This document shows, piece after piece, positions 1 to 9,050 of a stretch of 57,077 nt of DNA. Position 1 is the stretch's first letter; every line of letters begins with the position of its first letter. The position numbers were made by a program, and so were the translations under genes. The notes below the pieces were generated by a model, which was given only the letters and a program-made list of their open reading frames with translations, searched no databases and was not told the DNA's origin. This DNA comes from Ruminococcus sp. (lineage in GTDB: Bacteria; Bacillota; Clostridia; Oscillospirales; Ruminococcaceae): the NCBI GenBank assembly GCA_017484095.1, contig JAFUTU010000006.1:1-57077 (forward strand). The letters are read 5' to 3'.

Positions 1-3000
1 CAACAGTGAGGTTGCCTTCCTTATCAATAGAGAACTCAACTTCACTTTCGATTACCTTGTAGGAATACTTGTTCAGGTTGTTGTCAACAGATGCTTCTTT
101 GAGAACGTAATTGCCCTCGCCAAGTGTAAATGTGTTAGACTTTGTAGCATCGCCTGATGTCCAGCTGTCAACAAGAGTTTTTTCTGTGCCTTCTACCTTG
201 TAGATCTCGATCTTAGCGCCCTTGATCTCTTCATTGCCTGAAATAGCCACCTTATCGAGATCAATATCAACTGTGATCTTTTCTACTTCGGCATCGAGGA
301 AAGTGAACTTAGCATTGGAAGCCTTTGTTGTAGTTGTAGCTTCTTTTGCCTCTTCAAACTTGATATAACCGTTCTCTTCATCTACTGCCTGAGCGGTCCT
401 GTTTTCAGTAGCCTTCTCATCGTCAAGAGTAACTGTGCCGTTAGATACTTCAAAGTAGATCTTATTAGGAACTATCTTGTATTCCTTGTCGCCGTCCTTA
501 AATGTGTCTGCATCATTGGCTGCGGTTTCTACAAAATAGTATGATGCGTCAGGGAGATAGAAGGTAGCGGTTTTTCCGTTGTCAGAAGTCCACTCTCTAT
601 ACTTGACGTACTCCTCTTTTTGTACATCATACTGATAAAGCTCGATCTTTGCACCGCTAACCTCAGGTGAACCTGCGATATCGGTCTTGGCGAGCTCAAC
701 AGGAGTGCCGTTTGCTGCTGCATCGCAAATAGTTATAACCTTGTTTGCAGCATCATACAGATAGTATGCATCAGTAAGAGTATCATCAGCCGCTTCCTTA
801 AGAGAAGTCTGATCATTAACCGTTACTTTGCAGTCGTAGCTGTTTTCAATAGCAGTTACTGTGAATTCGAGTGTTGAATCTGTTACAGAGTATGTAGTAC
901 CCTCGTACTCAAAGTTTTCGCCTGTCTCTTTGAGGATATATGTTCCGGGAGCCAGTCTTACAGAGTGTACATTCTCTCCGTCAGATGTCCACTTAGCAAC
1001 AGTTTTACCTGTCTTCTTATCAACGATCTCAAGTTGAGCACCTGCGATCTCGTAATCGCCTGTGATATCGGTCTTGTCGATCTTGATCTGTGTGGTGTTT
1101 CCGGGGATACCGTCATAAAGGAAGTGCCACTCACCGCCGGTGTTGGAAACATAGCCGCTTGACATCAGCCAGCCTGAGCTTGTTCCTGTTACGTTGGTGA
1201 TAGATTTCTCGTTCGGGTTGAGGAAGATACCTGCAGCCTTATCGATCTCAACATATTCTGCGGAATTGAGATTAAAAACAAACTGTCTTGTTGCATACTG
1301 GCCGAGCCATTTATTCTTTACATCTTCGATAATGTTGTTTGACTTGCCGCTTCCGCCTGCAGTCGTCTGAGAGTTATTGTCAGGTGCGGTCAAACCGGGA
1401 GGAAGTATCTCATCGCCGTTCTCGTCAAATACGTGAACTACGAATTCATCTACTCTTACGGTCTTGGACTCATCAAAGTTAAAGATGATAGTCTGACCGT
1501 CCTTGATATTTGCAACAAACTTACCGCTGTCGCTAAGATAATTCAGAACGTTTTCATCGTCACCGTCAATGAAGATAGTAGCATCATCTGCAAACTTAGT
1601 TGTGTCGATGTATGCCTTTCCACCGATGATAACGGGTGAAACTGTAGGTTCATTATTGAGGAGTTCCTTTGAAACGCCCTCCATGTTTCTGAGCGCCGGG
1701 TTAACTGTGTTGTTTCTGATATCCTCTTTAGTCTCGGGAACGAGAGCTACGAAGCCGTCATGAGTAGCGTCCTTTGCACGACGCTGATCTGTCAATCTGT
1801 TGAGAGGATCATCAGTATGGAGTACAACACCATTGTCACAGTGAGCGTCGCCGATGCTGATCCTTCCGACCTTATCTGTGCCGGGTGCAAGATCATGTTC
1901 GATCTTGTTGTAGAAATCAAAGTCCTTATAGGTGTCCTTATTGACGCCCTCTTTGGTCATATTATCCTGGAAATGAACATACTCTGCAACGTAGATGTGT
2001 CCGCCGAACAGACCTGAGAGGTCAGGCTCAAGGTCGTGACCTGTCTCATACATATTCACAGCGAAGTTTGTCTCAGCGTGCATGTTCTGCTCAAATCTGT
2101 CAGCAGTGATACCAAAGTTGATACCGTCGCCAAGTACAGACTGATAGTTCCAGCTGCTGCTCGATGCGGTCAGAGCTTCAAGATTTACAGTGTTGGAATA
2201 TACAACTGTAGTTCCTTCCTTGCGTCTGCTCTTTTCGCCGGGCTGCTCGTTGTATGTTACCTTGATATTTGTGACAATATCACCGTCATTGATAATTCCG
2301 CAGTCTGTGCCGCTGTTTGCCATGTTGATGTTGACGCTGTTTCCGTTAAGTCCTTTGACAAGGTAGAAGTAAACGTCCTCGTTTCCGTTGAAACGTGCGT
2401 TATCCTTATGAGCGCCGCCTTCTGTCAGCCAGTTTTCGGTGTCGCCGTCCTGAATAACGATCTTGCCGGCATCAATATCGGTCTGATTGAGCTTACGGAA
2501 GTAGTAATCTTCACCTGTAGACTTATGCTGTACCCTTACATATACGTAAACATCATCACTGTCAGATATCTGAACATCGCCTGTAACATCAAAGTCTACC
2601 TCGTAGCAGATAGAACTCTGTGTCATTGTGATGTTTGTAACATTGCCCTCTGTCTCATTAGTAAAGGTATAGTTCCTGAAATCGTAGCTTGCCTTTCTTG
2701 TGTCAGTGCAGTCCTTGTAGGTCTCAAGCTCGGTCGTCTCATCAAGTGTACGATATACACGGATATCGATTTTCTGGTTCTCAGCATCAAACGCGAACTG
2801 AGTACCTGTTGTGTCTCCGCCGTCCTCACCGTAAGGATAGAACTTTGTGAATGCAAGCGTGGTTTTTGTGTCCGTTTCAGGATAGAACTGCTGAACTGCC
2901 CAGCCTAACTTATCTCCTGTCTCTTTGTCAGTGATAAGTGCCAGTGCAAAATAATTGGCAGATATGTCGTTGACAAGAGTTGCGGGTTGGTTATCAAAGT

Positions 3001-3694
3001 CGAAAACATCGATGTGTACAACCTGTCCGCTTACTGCTGCAAGATCAAAGGTGTTCTTAGTTCCCCACTGGTTGCCTGCATTGTTAACAAGTTCTCCTGA
3101 ATTGGTAACAGAGATTCCTTCGATATACTTGGTCTCCTCACAGCCCGATAAAGATTTTGCTCTCTCGAGAGTTAGTTCGCCGCCTGCGGTGTTCTTGAGG
3201 ATAGTTCCGTCAAGACTCATTGCATCAGGTGAACGATATGTGGTTGACCACGGATTGCTATGATCAACAATAGTTGGCATCAGAGCATCATTGATGTTTG
3301 CACCAAACGCAGGAGATGTCCAAGAGCCATTATCGTTGCTGATCTCATACAGCTTGTAGTGATTCTGGTCAGCACCTGTTGCATAAGTGTAGCTGCCGCT
3401 GTTCTTGCCTAATGCATGAACAAGAAGATAATACGTGTTGTCAGGGAGTGAAGTAGTATAGTCACTTCCGTCAGCATTAGAAAAGCTTATCTTCGCGTAC
3501 ATGTTGTTGGGATAAAGACCGTTATCTCGGTTGGCATCGAGAGCAGCTTCGTCAAGTGCGAAGATCTGATTGCCGTTTTCGGCTTCAGCAGAAGCTATGA
3601 TCTCAGCTGCAGGGAAGCTTCCCAGAGCCAGCGATGCCGACATGAACAGCGCTGTAGCACCACTTAAAAGTCGGGTGCCAAGTGTCTTTTTCAT
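1..3694 (-). CDS. Large SpaA/Cna-B-repeat surface adhesin with choice-of-anchor-A domain (C-terminus off window)
   Basis: The frame is open from an ATG at 3694 (GGAAGG ribosome site about 11 bases upstream) to the window edge, 1231 codons without a stop. The N-terminus is a signal peptide (MKKTLGTRLLSG, hydrophobic core, then ASAEA near residue 37). From about residue 520 to 830 the reading matches the choice-of-anchor-A/collagen-binding type of domain: a start resembling LGDGINFGITADRF, later TNFAVNMYETG, and near the end GIFLNPNE followed by GGEWHF. Three tandem prealbumin-like SpaA/Cna-B modules follow (about 865-948, 990-1075 and 1130 to the edge), each with a GAKIEIY or GAQLEIV strand, a WTSDG turn and a closing YxLKE/YxFVE strand. 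Such proteins sit on the cell wall, usually with a C-terminal LPXTG signal, which cannot be seen here. Host ligand unknown; surface adhesion is inferred from the domains. Confidence 0.85.
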   Translation of the reverse strand, partial: MKKTLGTRLLSGATALFMSASLALGSFPAAEIIASAEAENGNQIFALDEAALDANRDNGLYPNNMYAKISFSNADGSDYTTSLPDNTYYLLVHALGKNSGSYTYATGADQNHYKLYEISNDNGSWTSPAFGANINDALMPTIVDHSNPWSTTYRSPDAMSLDGTILKNTAGGELTLERAKSLSGCEETKYIEGISVTNSGELVNNAGNQWGTKNTFDLAAVSGQVVHIDVFDFDNQPATLVNDISANYFALALITDKETGDKLGWAVQQFYPETDTKTTLAFTKFYPYGEDGGDTTGTQFAFDAENQKIDIRVYRTLDETTELETYKDCTDTRKASYDFRNYTFTNETEGNVTNITMTQSSICYEVDFDVTGDVQISDSDDVYVYVRVQHKSTGEDYYFRKLNQTDIDAGKIVIQDGDTENWLTEGGAHKDNARFNGNEDVYFYLVKGLNGNSVNINMANSGTDCGIINDGDIVTNIKVTYNEQPGEKSRRKEGTTVVYSNTVNLEALTASSSSWNYQSVLGDGINFGITADRFEQNMHAETNFAVNMYETGHDLEPDLSGLFGGHIYVAEYVHFQDNMTKEGVNKDTYKDFDFYNKIEHDLAPGTDKVGRISIGDAHCDNGVVLHTDDPLNRLTDQRRAKDATHDGFVALVPETKEDIRNNTVNPALRNMEGVSKELLNNEPTVSPVIIGGKAYIDTTKFADDATIFIDGDDENVLNYLSDSGKFVANIKDGQTIIFNFDESKTVRVDEFVVHVFDENGDEILPPGLTAPDNNSQTTAGGSGKSNNIIEDVKNKWLGQYATRQFVFNLNSAEYVEIDKAAGIFLNPNEKSITNVTGTSSGWLMSSGYVSNTGGEWHFLYDGIPGNTTQIKIDKTDITGDYEIAGAQLEIVDKKTGKTVAKWTSDGENVHSVRLAPGTYILKETGENFEYEGTTYSVTDSTLEFTVTAIENSYDCKVTVNDQTSLKEAADDTLTDAYYLYDAANKVITICDAAANGTPVELAKTDIAGSPEVSGAKIELYQYDVQKEEYVKYREWTSDNGKTATFYLPDASYYFVETAANDADTFKDGDKEYKIVPNKIYFEVSNGTVTLDDEKATENRTAQAVDEENGYIKFEEAKEATTTTKASNAKFTFLDAEVEKITVDIDLDKVAISGNEEIKGAKIEIYKVEGTEKTLVDSWTSGDATKSNTFTLGEGNYVLKEASVDNNLNKYSYKVIESEVEFSIDKEGNLTV

Positions 3695-3931
3695 ACTTTT
3701 TAAATCATCCTTCCATAATATATATTTTGCCTTTTGCCTGTGCCTCAAAGTTCTGCCGATAACAGCACAAGCTTTAAGGCTTACGTCAACTATCTGACGT
3801 TGAGTGATTTGTTTCCCGATCTGCGGAAAACCACCCACTTTCCCCCTTTCATATGATCATTCGGCTGTGTCATTTCCCCTATTTTTTGTACAGACACTAA
3901 GCCAGTTTAAGTATATTTTATATACTACTTA
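3695..3931 (-). promoter_or_regulatory. Long structured 5' leader of the adhesin gene
   Basis: About 230 nt separate the promoter from the adhesin ATG. The RNA can fold into several helices: a 9-bp stem between 3742-3750 and 3772-3780 enclosing a 5-bp hairpin (3754-3758 with 3763-3767), a short hairpin at 3784-3799, and one at 3825-3843. I do not recognise a named riboswitch. GACGTAAGCC near 3779-3788 recalls part of c-di-GMP-I RNAs, but the other conserved blocks are missing. It may be a novel cis-regulatory RNA or simply a stabilising leader. Confidence 0.45.
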
Positions 3932-3960
3932 AATATAGCACATATGATACAAAAAGTCAA
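3932..3960 (-). promoter_or_regulatory. Sigma-A-type promoter for the adhesin
   Basis: On the minus strand TTGACT (3955-3960) and TATATT (3932-3937) are separated by 17 bases. An AT-rich imperfect palindrome (GTATAT AAA ATATAC) lies just downstream around the expected transcription start and could be an operator. Confidence 0.7.
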
Positions 3961-4237
3961 GAAAAATCGAACAATTTGTGTATATAAAATTATTAAAATA
4001 TTATACAATTTCCTGACTCTATAAAACTTACAACCAAATGTTCTGGTTCCAAACTGTAAATACATACCAAATATTGTGTTTTGAACTTTTTGTAAACAAT
4101 AAGTATGCCTGCTTTACGTTAAAAAGCTTTAAAACTGTTTTAACGCAGATCAGTTGCCGCTATGGTTTTTATCATGATTTTTATAGTATTTGATAAAAGA
4201 ATAAGTAATTATATAAAAATATTAAACTTTCACTACA
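3961..4237. other. AT-rich intergenic stretch without a gene
   Basis: This is the upstream part of the gap between the adhesin promoter and the next terminator. It is very AT-rich, has stops in all frames and no convincing ribosome-binding site. I see no gene in it. Confidence 0.6.
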
Positions 4238-4272
4238 AAAAAATAGCCTGACAAGCGATTTAACTTGTCAGG
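4238..4272 (-). terminator. Rho-independent terminator
   Basis: Nine-base perfect stem (4247-4255 with 4264-4272) followed on the minus strand by a run of T at 4238-4246. It lies beyond another terminator (4388-4415), so it closes a short 110-base segment that has only a 26-codon open reading without an ATG (ending in a TAA at 4296-4298). Confidence 0.75.
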
Positions 4273-4387
4273 GTAAAAAGCTAGATTTTTGATATTTACC
4301 AGTCGATCTTGTAGGAGCTTTTCAGGGGTGCAGAGTTATATGGATACCTCTTCGAAGGCCTAGCTTTCTTTCCCGAAATAATATGCT

Positions 4388-4415
4388 AAAAAAGCCGTCG
4401 GTTTTCCGACGGCTT
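4388..4415 (-). terminator. Rho-independent terminator of the 70-residue cysteine protein
   Basis: Ten-base perfect GC-rich stem (4392-4401 with 4406-4415), four-base loop and six T on the minus strand, directly after the stop at 4427. Confidence 0.9.
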
Positions 4416-4426
4416 CAACAGTCATA

Positions 4427-4639
4427 TCAGATAACATCATCTTCCTGGTTCGGGATCTCAAGCTGTTTTTTGGGAACTCTCTTTATGGGGTCATATACCC
4501 ACTTCTTGCAGTTGTAATCTGCATCAACGAGTCCCTGCTTTTCACAGAGAACCTTGTTTCCCTCCTTGGAACGATTGCCGTAAAGGCAATACGAACATGA
4601 AGGCGAGATCCTGTTTCCGAAATAACTTTTCTTTGCCAT
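4427..4639 (-). CDS. Small conserved four-cysteine protein
   Basis: 70 residues, starting MAKKSYFGNRISPSC, with AAAGGAGCTG just upstream of the ATG. Four cysteines occur as CSYC near residues 15-18 plus single Cys near 32 and 44, a spacing suited to binding one zinc ion or a small Fe-S centre. The C-terminal half (KRVPKKQLEIP) is basic, then acidic at the end. I recall similar small hypothetical proteins in related Firmicutes but know no function. It has its own strong terminator and lies downstream of ylbJ on the same strand, about 55 bases away, so it may be cotranscribed. Confidence 0.75.
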   Translation of the reverse strand: MAKKSYFGNRISPSCSYCLYGNRSKEGNKVLCEKQGLVDADYNCKKWVYDPIKRVPKKQLEIPNQEDDVI

Positions 4640-4694
4640 GATCTATGCAGCTCCTTTATATGAAATAACATATTTTCTATCAAAAGATATTATA

Positions 4695-5780
4695 TCACAC
4701 CCTCTTAGAAAATGCTAGTGTTTTCTTAAAATTTAGTATTAAAATCATCATTATCAAGCAAAATGACGGGATAAAATTGTTCATTCTGACGAAAATGTGC
4801 TTTTGCTCGGAAAATGCAGGCAAAGCCTTTGGGAAAATGCTCCTGCTTATCAGCTTGCAAATGGCAAAGCTTAAAGCTGCAGTCGGTATGCGTGAGAGCA
4901 AAAAAGGCACCAGTGATATATCCTTATGCCTTAAAGCGCACAGCTGCAATATTATACATATCCCTCCAAAGGAGCATACTGCCGATATCGCGGGGAGCAG
5001 CCCGTAAGGAACGCCTTTGATATCTGAGATGTTTGAGATCTCAAGGCAGGAGCGCAGGAGAACTTCTGAGTTCGTATCTGCGCCGAAAAAGGTGCATATC
5101 CTGTGCGTTATACCGAGAGCGTCGATCACGGCGCAAGGTATGCTGAAAGCAACGATAAAAGTGCAGATAACGAACATTGCTCTGCCTGCGGAAAGAACTG
5201 AGGAATTAAGTATGTCGGCATTAAATTTGAGTTTTTTATTCTTTCCGATGACTTTAGGCTTGAAAATGTGACCTATTGCGGCAGCGGCTACAATGTCTGA
5301 ACAAGAGACAGATAAAAACACCACAGCTCCTGACTTGATATCACCAAACAGTGCAAGTCCTATGGCAGAGGCATAAAATGCTGGACCTCCGCAATAACAG
5401 CAGCAGGAGAGAAGCTCTGCGGTGCGCTTTGTGATGCTGCCTTTCTTGTAAAGCTCGGAGAGCAGCTTTATCCCGATCGGATAGCCTGATACATTGGAGA
5501 GAAGAACTATGATAAAAAGTTCATCGGGCAGGCGAAAGATATATTTTGCTATCGGGTGAAAGGGTTTAGCTGCCAGACGGCAGAGACCTGTATCTACCAG
5601 CAGAGTTGAAAGCGCCGTTACCGCAAACAGAGAAGGTATCATAACATTCATACAGCGCATGACGGAGTTTTTAACAGCATCGGTTATCTCATCTGAGAAA
5701 AAAGTGAGACCTGAAAAGGCAGCGGCAGCTAAAATGGCGCTGAGCAGCGGTAAGACGATGTTTTTAAAGAGTTTTTTCAT
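4695..5780 (-). CDS. ylbJ: YlbJ-like sporulation integral membrane protein
   Basis: 361 residues from the ATG at 5780, chosen because GGAGGTG lies 3-7 bases upstream; the longer in-frame start at 5798 lacks such a site. The protein is almost entirely hydrophobic with about eight membrane segments. It has the nucleoside-recognition/gate-type features of the YlbJ family, including a conserved SGYPIGIKLL stretch near residue 98 and SCCCYCGGPAFY near 125. In Bacillus YlbJ is made in the mother cell under sigma-E and is needed for normal spore formation, probably as a transporter. It is divergent from yqfC/yqfD, also sigma-E sporulation genes, which supports the call. Transport substrate unknown. 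Confidence 0.85.
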   Translation of the reverse strand: MKKLFKNIVLPLLSAILAAAAFSGLTFFSDEITDAVKNSVMRCMNVMIPSLFAVTALSTLLVDTGLCRLAAKPFHPIAKYIFRLPDELFIIVLLSNVSGYPIGIKLLSELYKKGSITKRTAELLSCCCYCGGPAFYASAIGLALFGDIKSGAVVFLSVSCSDIVAAAAIGHIFKPKVIGKNKKLKFNADILNSSVLSAGRAMFVICTFIVAFSIPCAVIDALGITHRICTFFGADTNSEVLLRSCLEISNISDIKGVPYGLLPAISAVCSFGGICIILQLCALRHKDISLVPFLLSRIPTAALSFAICKLISRSIFPKALPAFSEQKHIFVRMNNFIPSFCLIMMILILNFKKTLAFSKRV

Positions 5781-5870
5781 AAGCACCTCCGTTTTCATAT
5801 GTATATGTTGTCCGATCGGATAATATAATTATAATGTCATAGATCACAGACTACGGAAACGGGGGATATC

Positions 5871-6161
5871 ATGAGCAAAATACCTGTATTTTCATTCTTC
5901 GGAAGGGTCAGCGAACTGGCTTCGCTGGGGTCGTTTGTTGGGATAAACGGCAATTCAAGCGTTGTTATAGAGGACTGCAGAGGAGTGCTCGAATGTAACG
6001 ACAATGAAGCCAGAGCCATAGCAGGGCGCTTTGAGATAACGGTCAGAGGGCGTAAGCTGGAGCTTGCCGACTATAAAAATAAATCGGTCGAGGTTAGGGG
6101 AGTTATTGAAAGTGTGGCAATTAACTCGAGAAGGCACAGAGAAAGAAGTGCTGAAAAATGA
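5871..6161 (+). CDS. yqfC: Sporulation protein YqfC (YabP/YqfC family)
   Basis: 96 residues. The sequence is a compact beta-rich YabP/YqfC domain (NGNSSVVIEDCRGVLEC followed by the G-R-x-L-E-L-x-D strand), the usual family length. A GGGGG ribosome site lies seven bases before the ATG. Its stop overlaps the start of yqfD by four bases (ATGA), so the two are translationally coupled as in Bacillus and clostridia. The family is expressed in the mother cell and is required for sporulation through an unknown mechanism. The C-terminal tail is basic (RRHRERSAEK). Confidence 0.88.
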   Translation: MSKIPVFSFFGRVSELASLGSFVGINGNSSVVIEDCRGVLECNDNEARAIAGRFEITVRGRKLELADYKNKSVEVRGVIESVAINSRRHRERSAEK

Positions 6162-7393
6162 TATTCGGATATAAGGTGTATAGACTCGGCGGCAACGGGC
6201 TCGATAAAGTTATAAGAGAGCTGCCGAGAAACAGCGTTATGTATTCGTCACTCAGAAAAAGAGGAGACAATGCACGGATAAAGGTCGCCACAGAGGACTG
6301 CGGAGAATTTGAGGAGCTGTGTCTCAGCTGCGGTGCAGATGCGGAAAGCTTATACGAAAGCACGATCGCGTGGCTTATACATACTGTGATATCAAGAAAA
6401 GGGTTTGCTGTCGGGATAATAATATGTGTATGTCTGGGAGTTTATCTTTCTAACCGCGTGGCAAGGTTCGAGATACTCAATGATGACCCTGAGATAAAAA
6501 GCTCGGTAATGGCGGTGCTGAAGGAAGAGGGCATACAAACAGGAGCCTTCATACCGTCTATCAATTTGGTGCAGACGGAAAGAGCGCTGAAGCAAAAGGT
6601 AAAAGGTATATCGTGGGCAGGTATAACAAGAAAGGGAAATTCGCTTATAATAGACGTTGTCGAGGCTGAGATGCAGATGAAACACGAAAGAGACGTATAT
6701 CCAAGCAGTCTGGTGGCGTGCGAGAACGGAGTTATAGAAACGATAGAGATACAGGACGGACAAGTGAGGATACCTGTCGGAAGCGGTGTCACAAAGGGAG
6801 ATACAGTAGTATCGGGGGAGATAATAACAAACACATCTACCTGGATAGACGGAAAAGAAAACATCGACACCGAGATAACCTACGCACGCTCACGGGGAAA
6901 AGTGCTGGGTACGTTTGAAAGAACACTTACGTTCACTCAGTCGCTGGTAAAGCAAACGCAGGTGTTTTCGCCTGACAGTGATACGAAAGAGTTTTTTTGC
7001 TTTTTTGATGCAAAGCTGCCGCTTTTTCTGTCTGCCCCTAAGGGGAATTATGAGGTGAATGAGAGCAGGTCGGATATCGAGGTGCTGGGTCTGCGGCTGC
7101 CGATAGGGATAGAGAGCGATGAGATAATACCCTATAAGATAGAAGAGACCGAACTGACTTATGAGCAGGCTCTGGCGCTTGCATATGAGAAAGAACAAAT
7201 ATATGAGCAGAATTTTCTTGCGGGATATGATATAAAAAATGTTTCGGTATCACAAAATAAAAGCGATGAAAGCGTTAACGTTACGGCTGAGTATTCTTTG
7301 TACGGTGAGCTTTGCAGAGAGGTAAGCTTTTTTGTGCCAAAGGATAAATTCGGGAGAGAGCTTTTCAGGAAAGATGAGGATAACGAGCAATAA
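6158..7393 (+). CDS. yqfD: Sporulation protein YqfD
   Basis: 411 residues. An N-terminal cytosolic part of about 85 residues is followed by one membrane segment (about 88-105, FAVGIIICVCLGVYLS) and a large extracytoplasmic region with the SWAGITRKGNSLIIDVVEA-type segment and repeated beta-strand modules typical of YqfD. The length matches the family. It is coupled to yqfC by an ATGA overlap. In spore formers YqfD sits in the membranes around the forespore and is needed for engulfment-stage development. The next gene, phoH, has its own promoter, so yqfCD form a separate unit here. Confidence 0.88.
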   Translation: MIFGYKVYRLGGNGLDKVIRELPRNSVMYSSLRKRGDNARIKVATEDCGEFEELCLSCGADAESLYESTIAWLIHTVISRKGFAVGIIICVCLGVYLSNRVARFEILNDDPEIKSSVMAVLKEEGIQTGAFIPSINLVQTERALKQKVKGISWAGITRKGNSLIIDVVEAEMQMKHERDVYPSSLVACENGVIETIEIQDGQVRIPVGSGVTKGDTVVSGEIITNTSTWIDGKENIDTEITYARSRGKVLGTFERTLTFTQSLVKQTQVFSPDSDTKEFFCFFDAKLPLFLSAPKGNYEVNESRSDIEVLGLRLPIGIESDEIIPYKIEETELTYEQALALAYEKEQIYEQNFLAGYDIKNVSVSQNKSDESVNVTAEYSLYGELCREVSFFVPKDKFGRELFRKDEDNEQ

Positions 7394-7455
7394 TTATTTT
7401 TAGTTACTCTGCTTTAGAATGTCTGGAATTTTTGTTGAGTTTTGCCAGAAATGTG

Positions 7456-7484
7456 TTGCATTTTTTTTGAAGATGTGATATACT
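7456..7484 (+). promoter_or_regulatory. Promoter for phoH operon
   Basis: TTGCAT (7456-7461) and TATACT (7479-7484) with a 17-base spacer, about 60 bases upstream of the phoH start. Confidence 0.75.
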
Positions 7485-7548
7485 AATTGTGATAAATCGT
7501 TTTCGGAGATTTATCTTAAATATCGTAAAAGGAAACGGAAGTCTGATA

Positions 7549-8511
7549 ATGGCAGAAAAAGCGATAAGTGTTGACAGGCTGGAAACAGTGCTGAGCCTTT
7601 GCGGAAATTACGACGAGAACCTTAACCTTATCCAGAGGGAATACGGAGTTGTGGTACTTTGCAGGGGCGATAATATAAAAATCAGCGGTGATGAGGAAAG
7701 TGTTTTCAAGGCTTCACAGGCTATTGAGGCGCTCATAACAGTGATAAACAAGGGCGAGCAGCTTACTGAGCAGACCATAAGGTATGTTTTCTCTCTGGTC
7801 GAGGAGGGAAAGCAATATGAGATAAGCCATATCTCGGAGGGCGGCGTTTGTGTAACGATGAGCGGCAGGGTGGTAAAGCCCAAGACGCTCGGGCAGAAGA
7901 GATATATCAATGCGATAAAAAACAACACGATAGTGCTCGGCGTGGGCCCAGCGGGAACGGGAAAGACTTATCTTGCGGTGGCGATGGCAGTAAAGGCGTT
8001 CAAGGCGCATGAGTGCGAAAAGATCATACTGACAAGACCTGCGGTCGAGGCAGGCGAGAAGCTCGGTTTTCTTCCGGGAGACTTGCAGAACAAGGTTGAC
8101 CCTTATCTTAGACCGCTTTATGATGCTTTGTTTGAAATGCTCGGTCCCGAGACATTTGCAAGACAGCAGGAGAGAGGCTGTATAGAGGTCGCACCTCTTG
8201 CATATATGAGAGGACGGACGCTTGACGATTCGTTTATCATTCTTGATGAGGCTCAGAATACGACACATGAGCAGATGAAGATGTTCCTTACGCGTCTGGG
8301 CTTTAATTCAAAGATAGTTATTACGGGAGACATCACTCAGATCGACCTGCCCGATCAGAGAAGATCGGGGCTGATACAGGCAATGAATGTGCTCAAAAAC
8401 ATCGACGGGATAGAGATAAACCGTTTTTCTGACAAGGATGTTGTAAGGCACAAGCTGGTTCAGGACATTATACTTGCATATGAGAAATATGCCAAGAAGG
8501 ATAACAGATAA
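7549..8511 (+). CDS. phoH: PhoH family ATPase
   Basis: 320 residues from the ATG at 7549 (MAEKAISVDRLE), with purine-rich GGAAACGGAAG upstream; an in-frame GTG at 7489 falls in the expected 5' end of the transcript and is less likely. The N-terminal 100 residues resemble the KH-like segment of PhoH proteins. The ATPase core follows with Walker A GPAGTGKT near residue 135 and Walker B DEAQN near 235. PhoH proteins are RNA-linked ATPases or helicases, cytosolic. It is directly followed by ybeY, the usual partner in rRNA maturation clusters. Confidence 0.92.
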   Translation: MAEKAISVDRLETVLSLCGNYDENLNLIQREYGVVVLCRGDNIKISGDEESVFKASQAIEALITVINKGEQLTEQTIRYVFSLVEEGKQYEISHISEGGVCVTMSGRVVKPKTLGQKRYINAIKNNTIVLGVGPAGTGKTYLAVAMAVKAFKAHECEKIILTRPAVEAGEKLGFLPGDLQNKVDPYLRPLYDALFEMLGPETFARQQERGCIEVAPLAYMRGRTLDDSFIILDEAQNTTHEQMKMFLTRLGFNSKIVITGDITQIDLPDQRRSGLIQAMNVLKNIDGIEINRFSDKDVVRHKLVQDIILAYEKYAKKDNR

Positions 8512-8537
8512 ATAATATTGAGAAAAGGGTGTTAAAT

Positions 8538-9050
8538 ATGGGAAAGGTAAAGGTTTTGATATCGAACGAGCAGTCGGACATAAAGGTGCCCGTAGGGATA
8601 AGACTGCTTATAAGACGCTGCTGCCATGCAGTTACGGAGTATGAAGGCTTTAAAAATGATTTTGAAGTGTCGGTATCTTTCGTGAACGATGAGCAGATAC
8701 ACGAACTGAACCTGAAGCACAGAAACATCGACAGATCTACAGATGTGCTTTCTTTCCCGCTGGGTGAGAACGGAGTTTATGACATAGATCATGAAACCGG
8801 AGCATCGCTTCTCGGTGATATAGTTATAAGCCTGGAGACTGCATACCGTCAGGCTGAGGTGTACGGTCATTCGCTGGAGCGTGAGGTAGGATTTCTGACG
8901 GTACATTCAATGCTGCACCTGCTGGGGTATGACCACGAAGAGGGTCCTCTTCAGGAGCGCATAATGCGTGAGAAGGAAGAGGCTATCCTTTCTCAGCTCG
9001 GTATTTCGAGAGATGAGACCTTTGTCGAAGAGCATGCGCACAGGGAATAA
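8538..9050 (+). CDS. ybeY: Endoribonuclease YbeY
   Basis: 170 residues from ATG 8538; a GTG nine bases earlier would leave no spacing to the AAAAGGG ribosome site. The signature HSMLHLLGYDHEE supplies the three zinc-binding histidines of the HxxxHxxxxxH motif. The preceding STDVLSFPL segment is also diagnostic. YbeY is a metal-dependent RNase acting in 16S rRNA 3'-end processing and ribosome quality control. The 3' end overlaps the dgk start by 17 bases, so the operon is translationally compact. Confidence 0.95.
   Translation: MGKVKVLISNEQSDIKVPVGIRLLIRRCCHAVTEYEGFKNDFEVSVSFVNDEQIHELNLKHRNIDRSTDVLSFPLGENGVYDIDHETGASLLGDIVISLETAYRQAEVYGHSLEREVGFLTVHSMLHLLGYDHEEGPLQERIMREKEEAILSQLGISRDETFVEEHAHRE

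Noticed and set aside
2036..2908. 290-codon plus-strand frame
   Set aside because: It lies fully antisense to the adhesin, whose frame is open for 1231 codons with clear domains; the plus reading is a low-complexity Cys/Val-rich shadow without a ribosome site.
3742..3830. c-di-GMP-I riboswitch in the adhesin leader
   Set aside because: Only GACGTAAGCC vaguely matches; the GGTCTAAG and CAGCCGGTTGCC blocks seen at 49512-49567 are missing.
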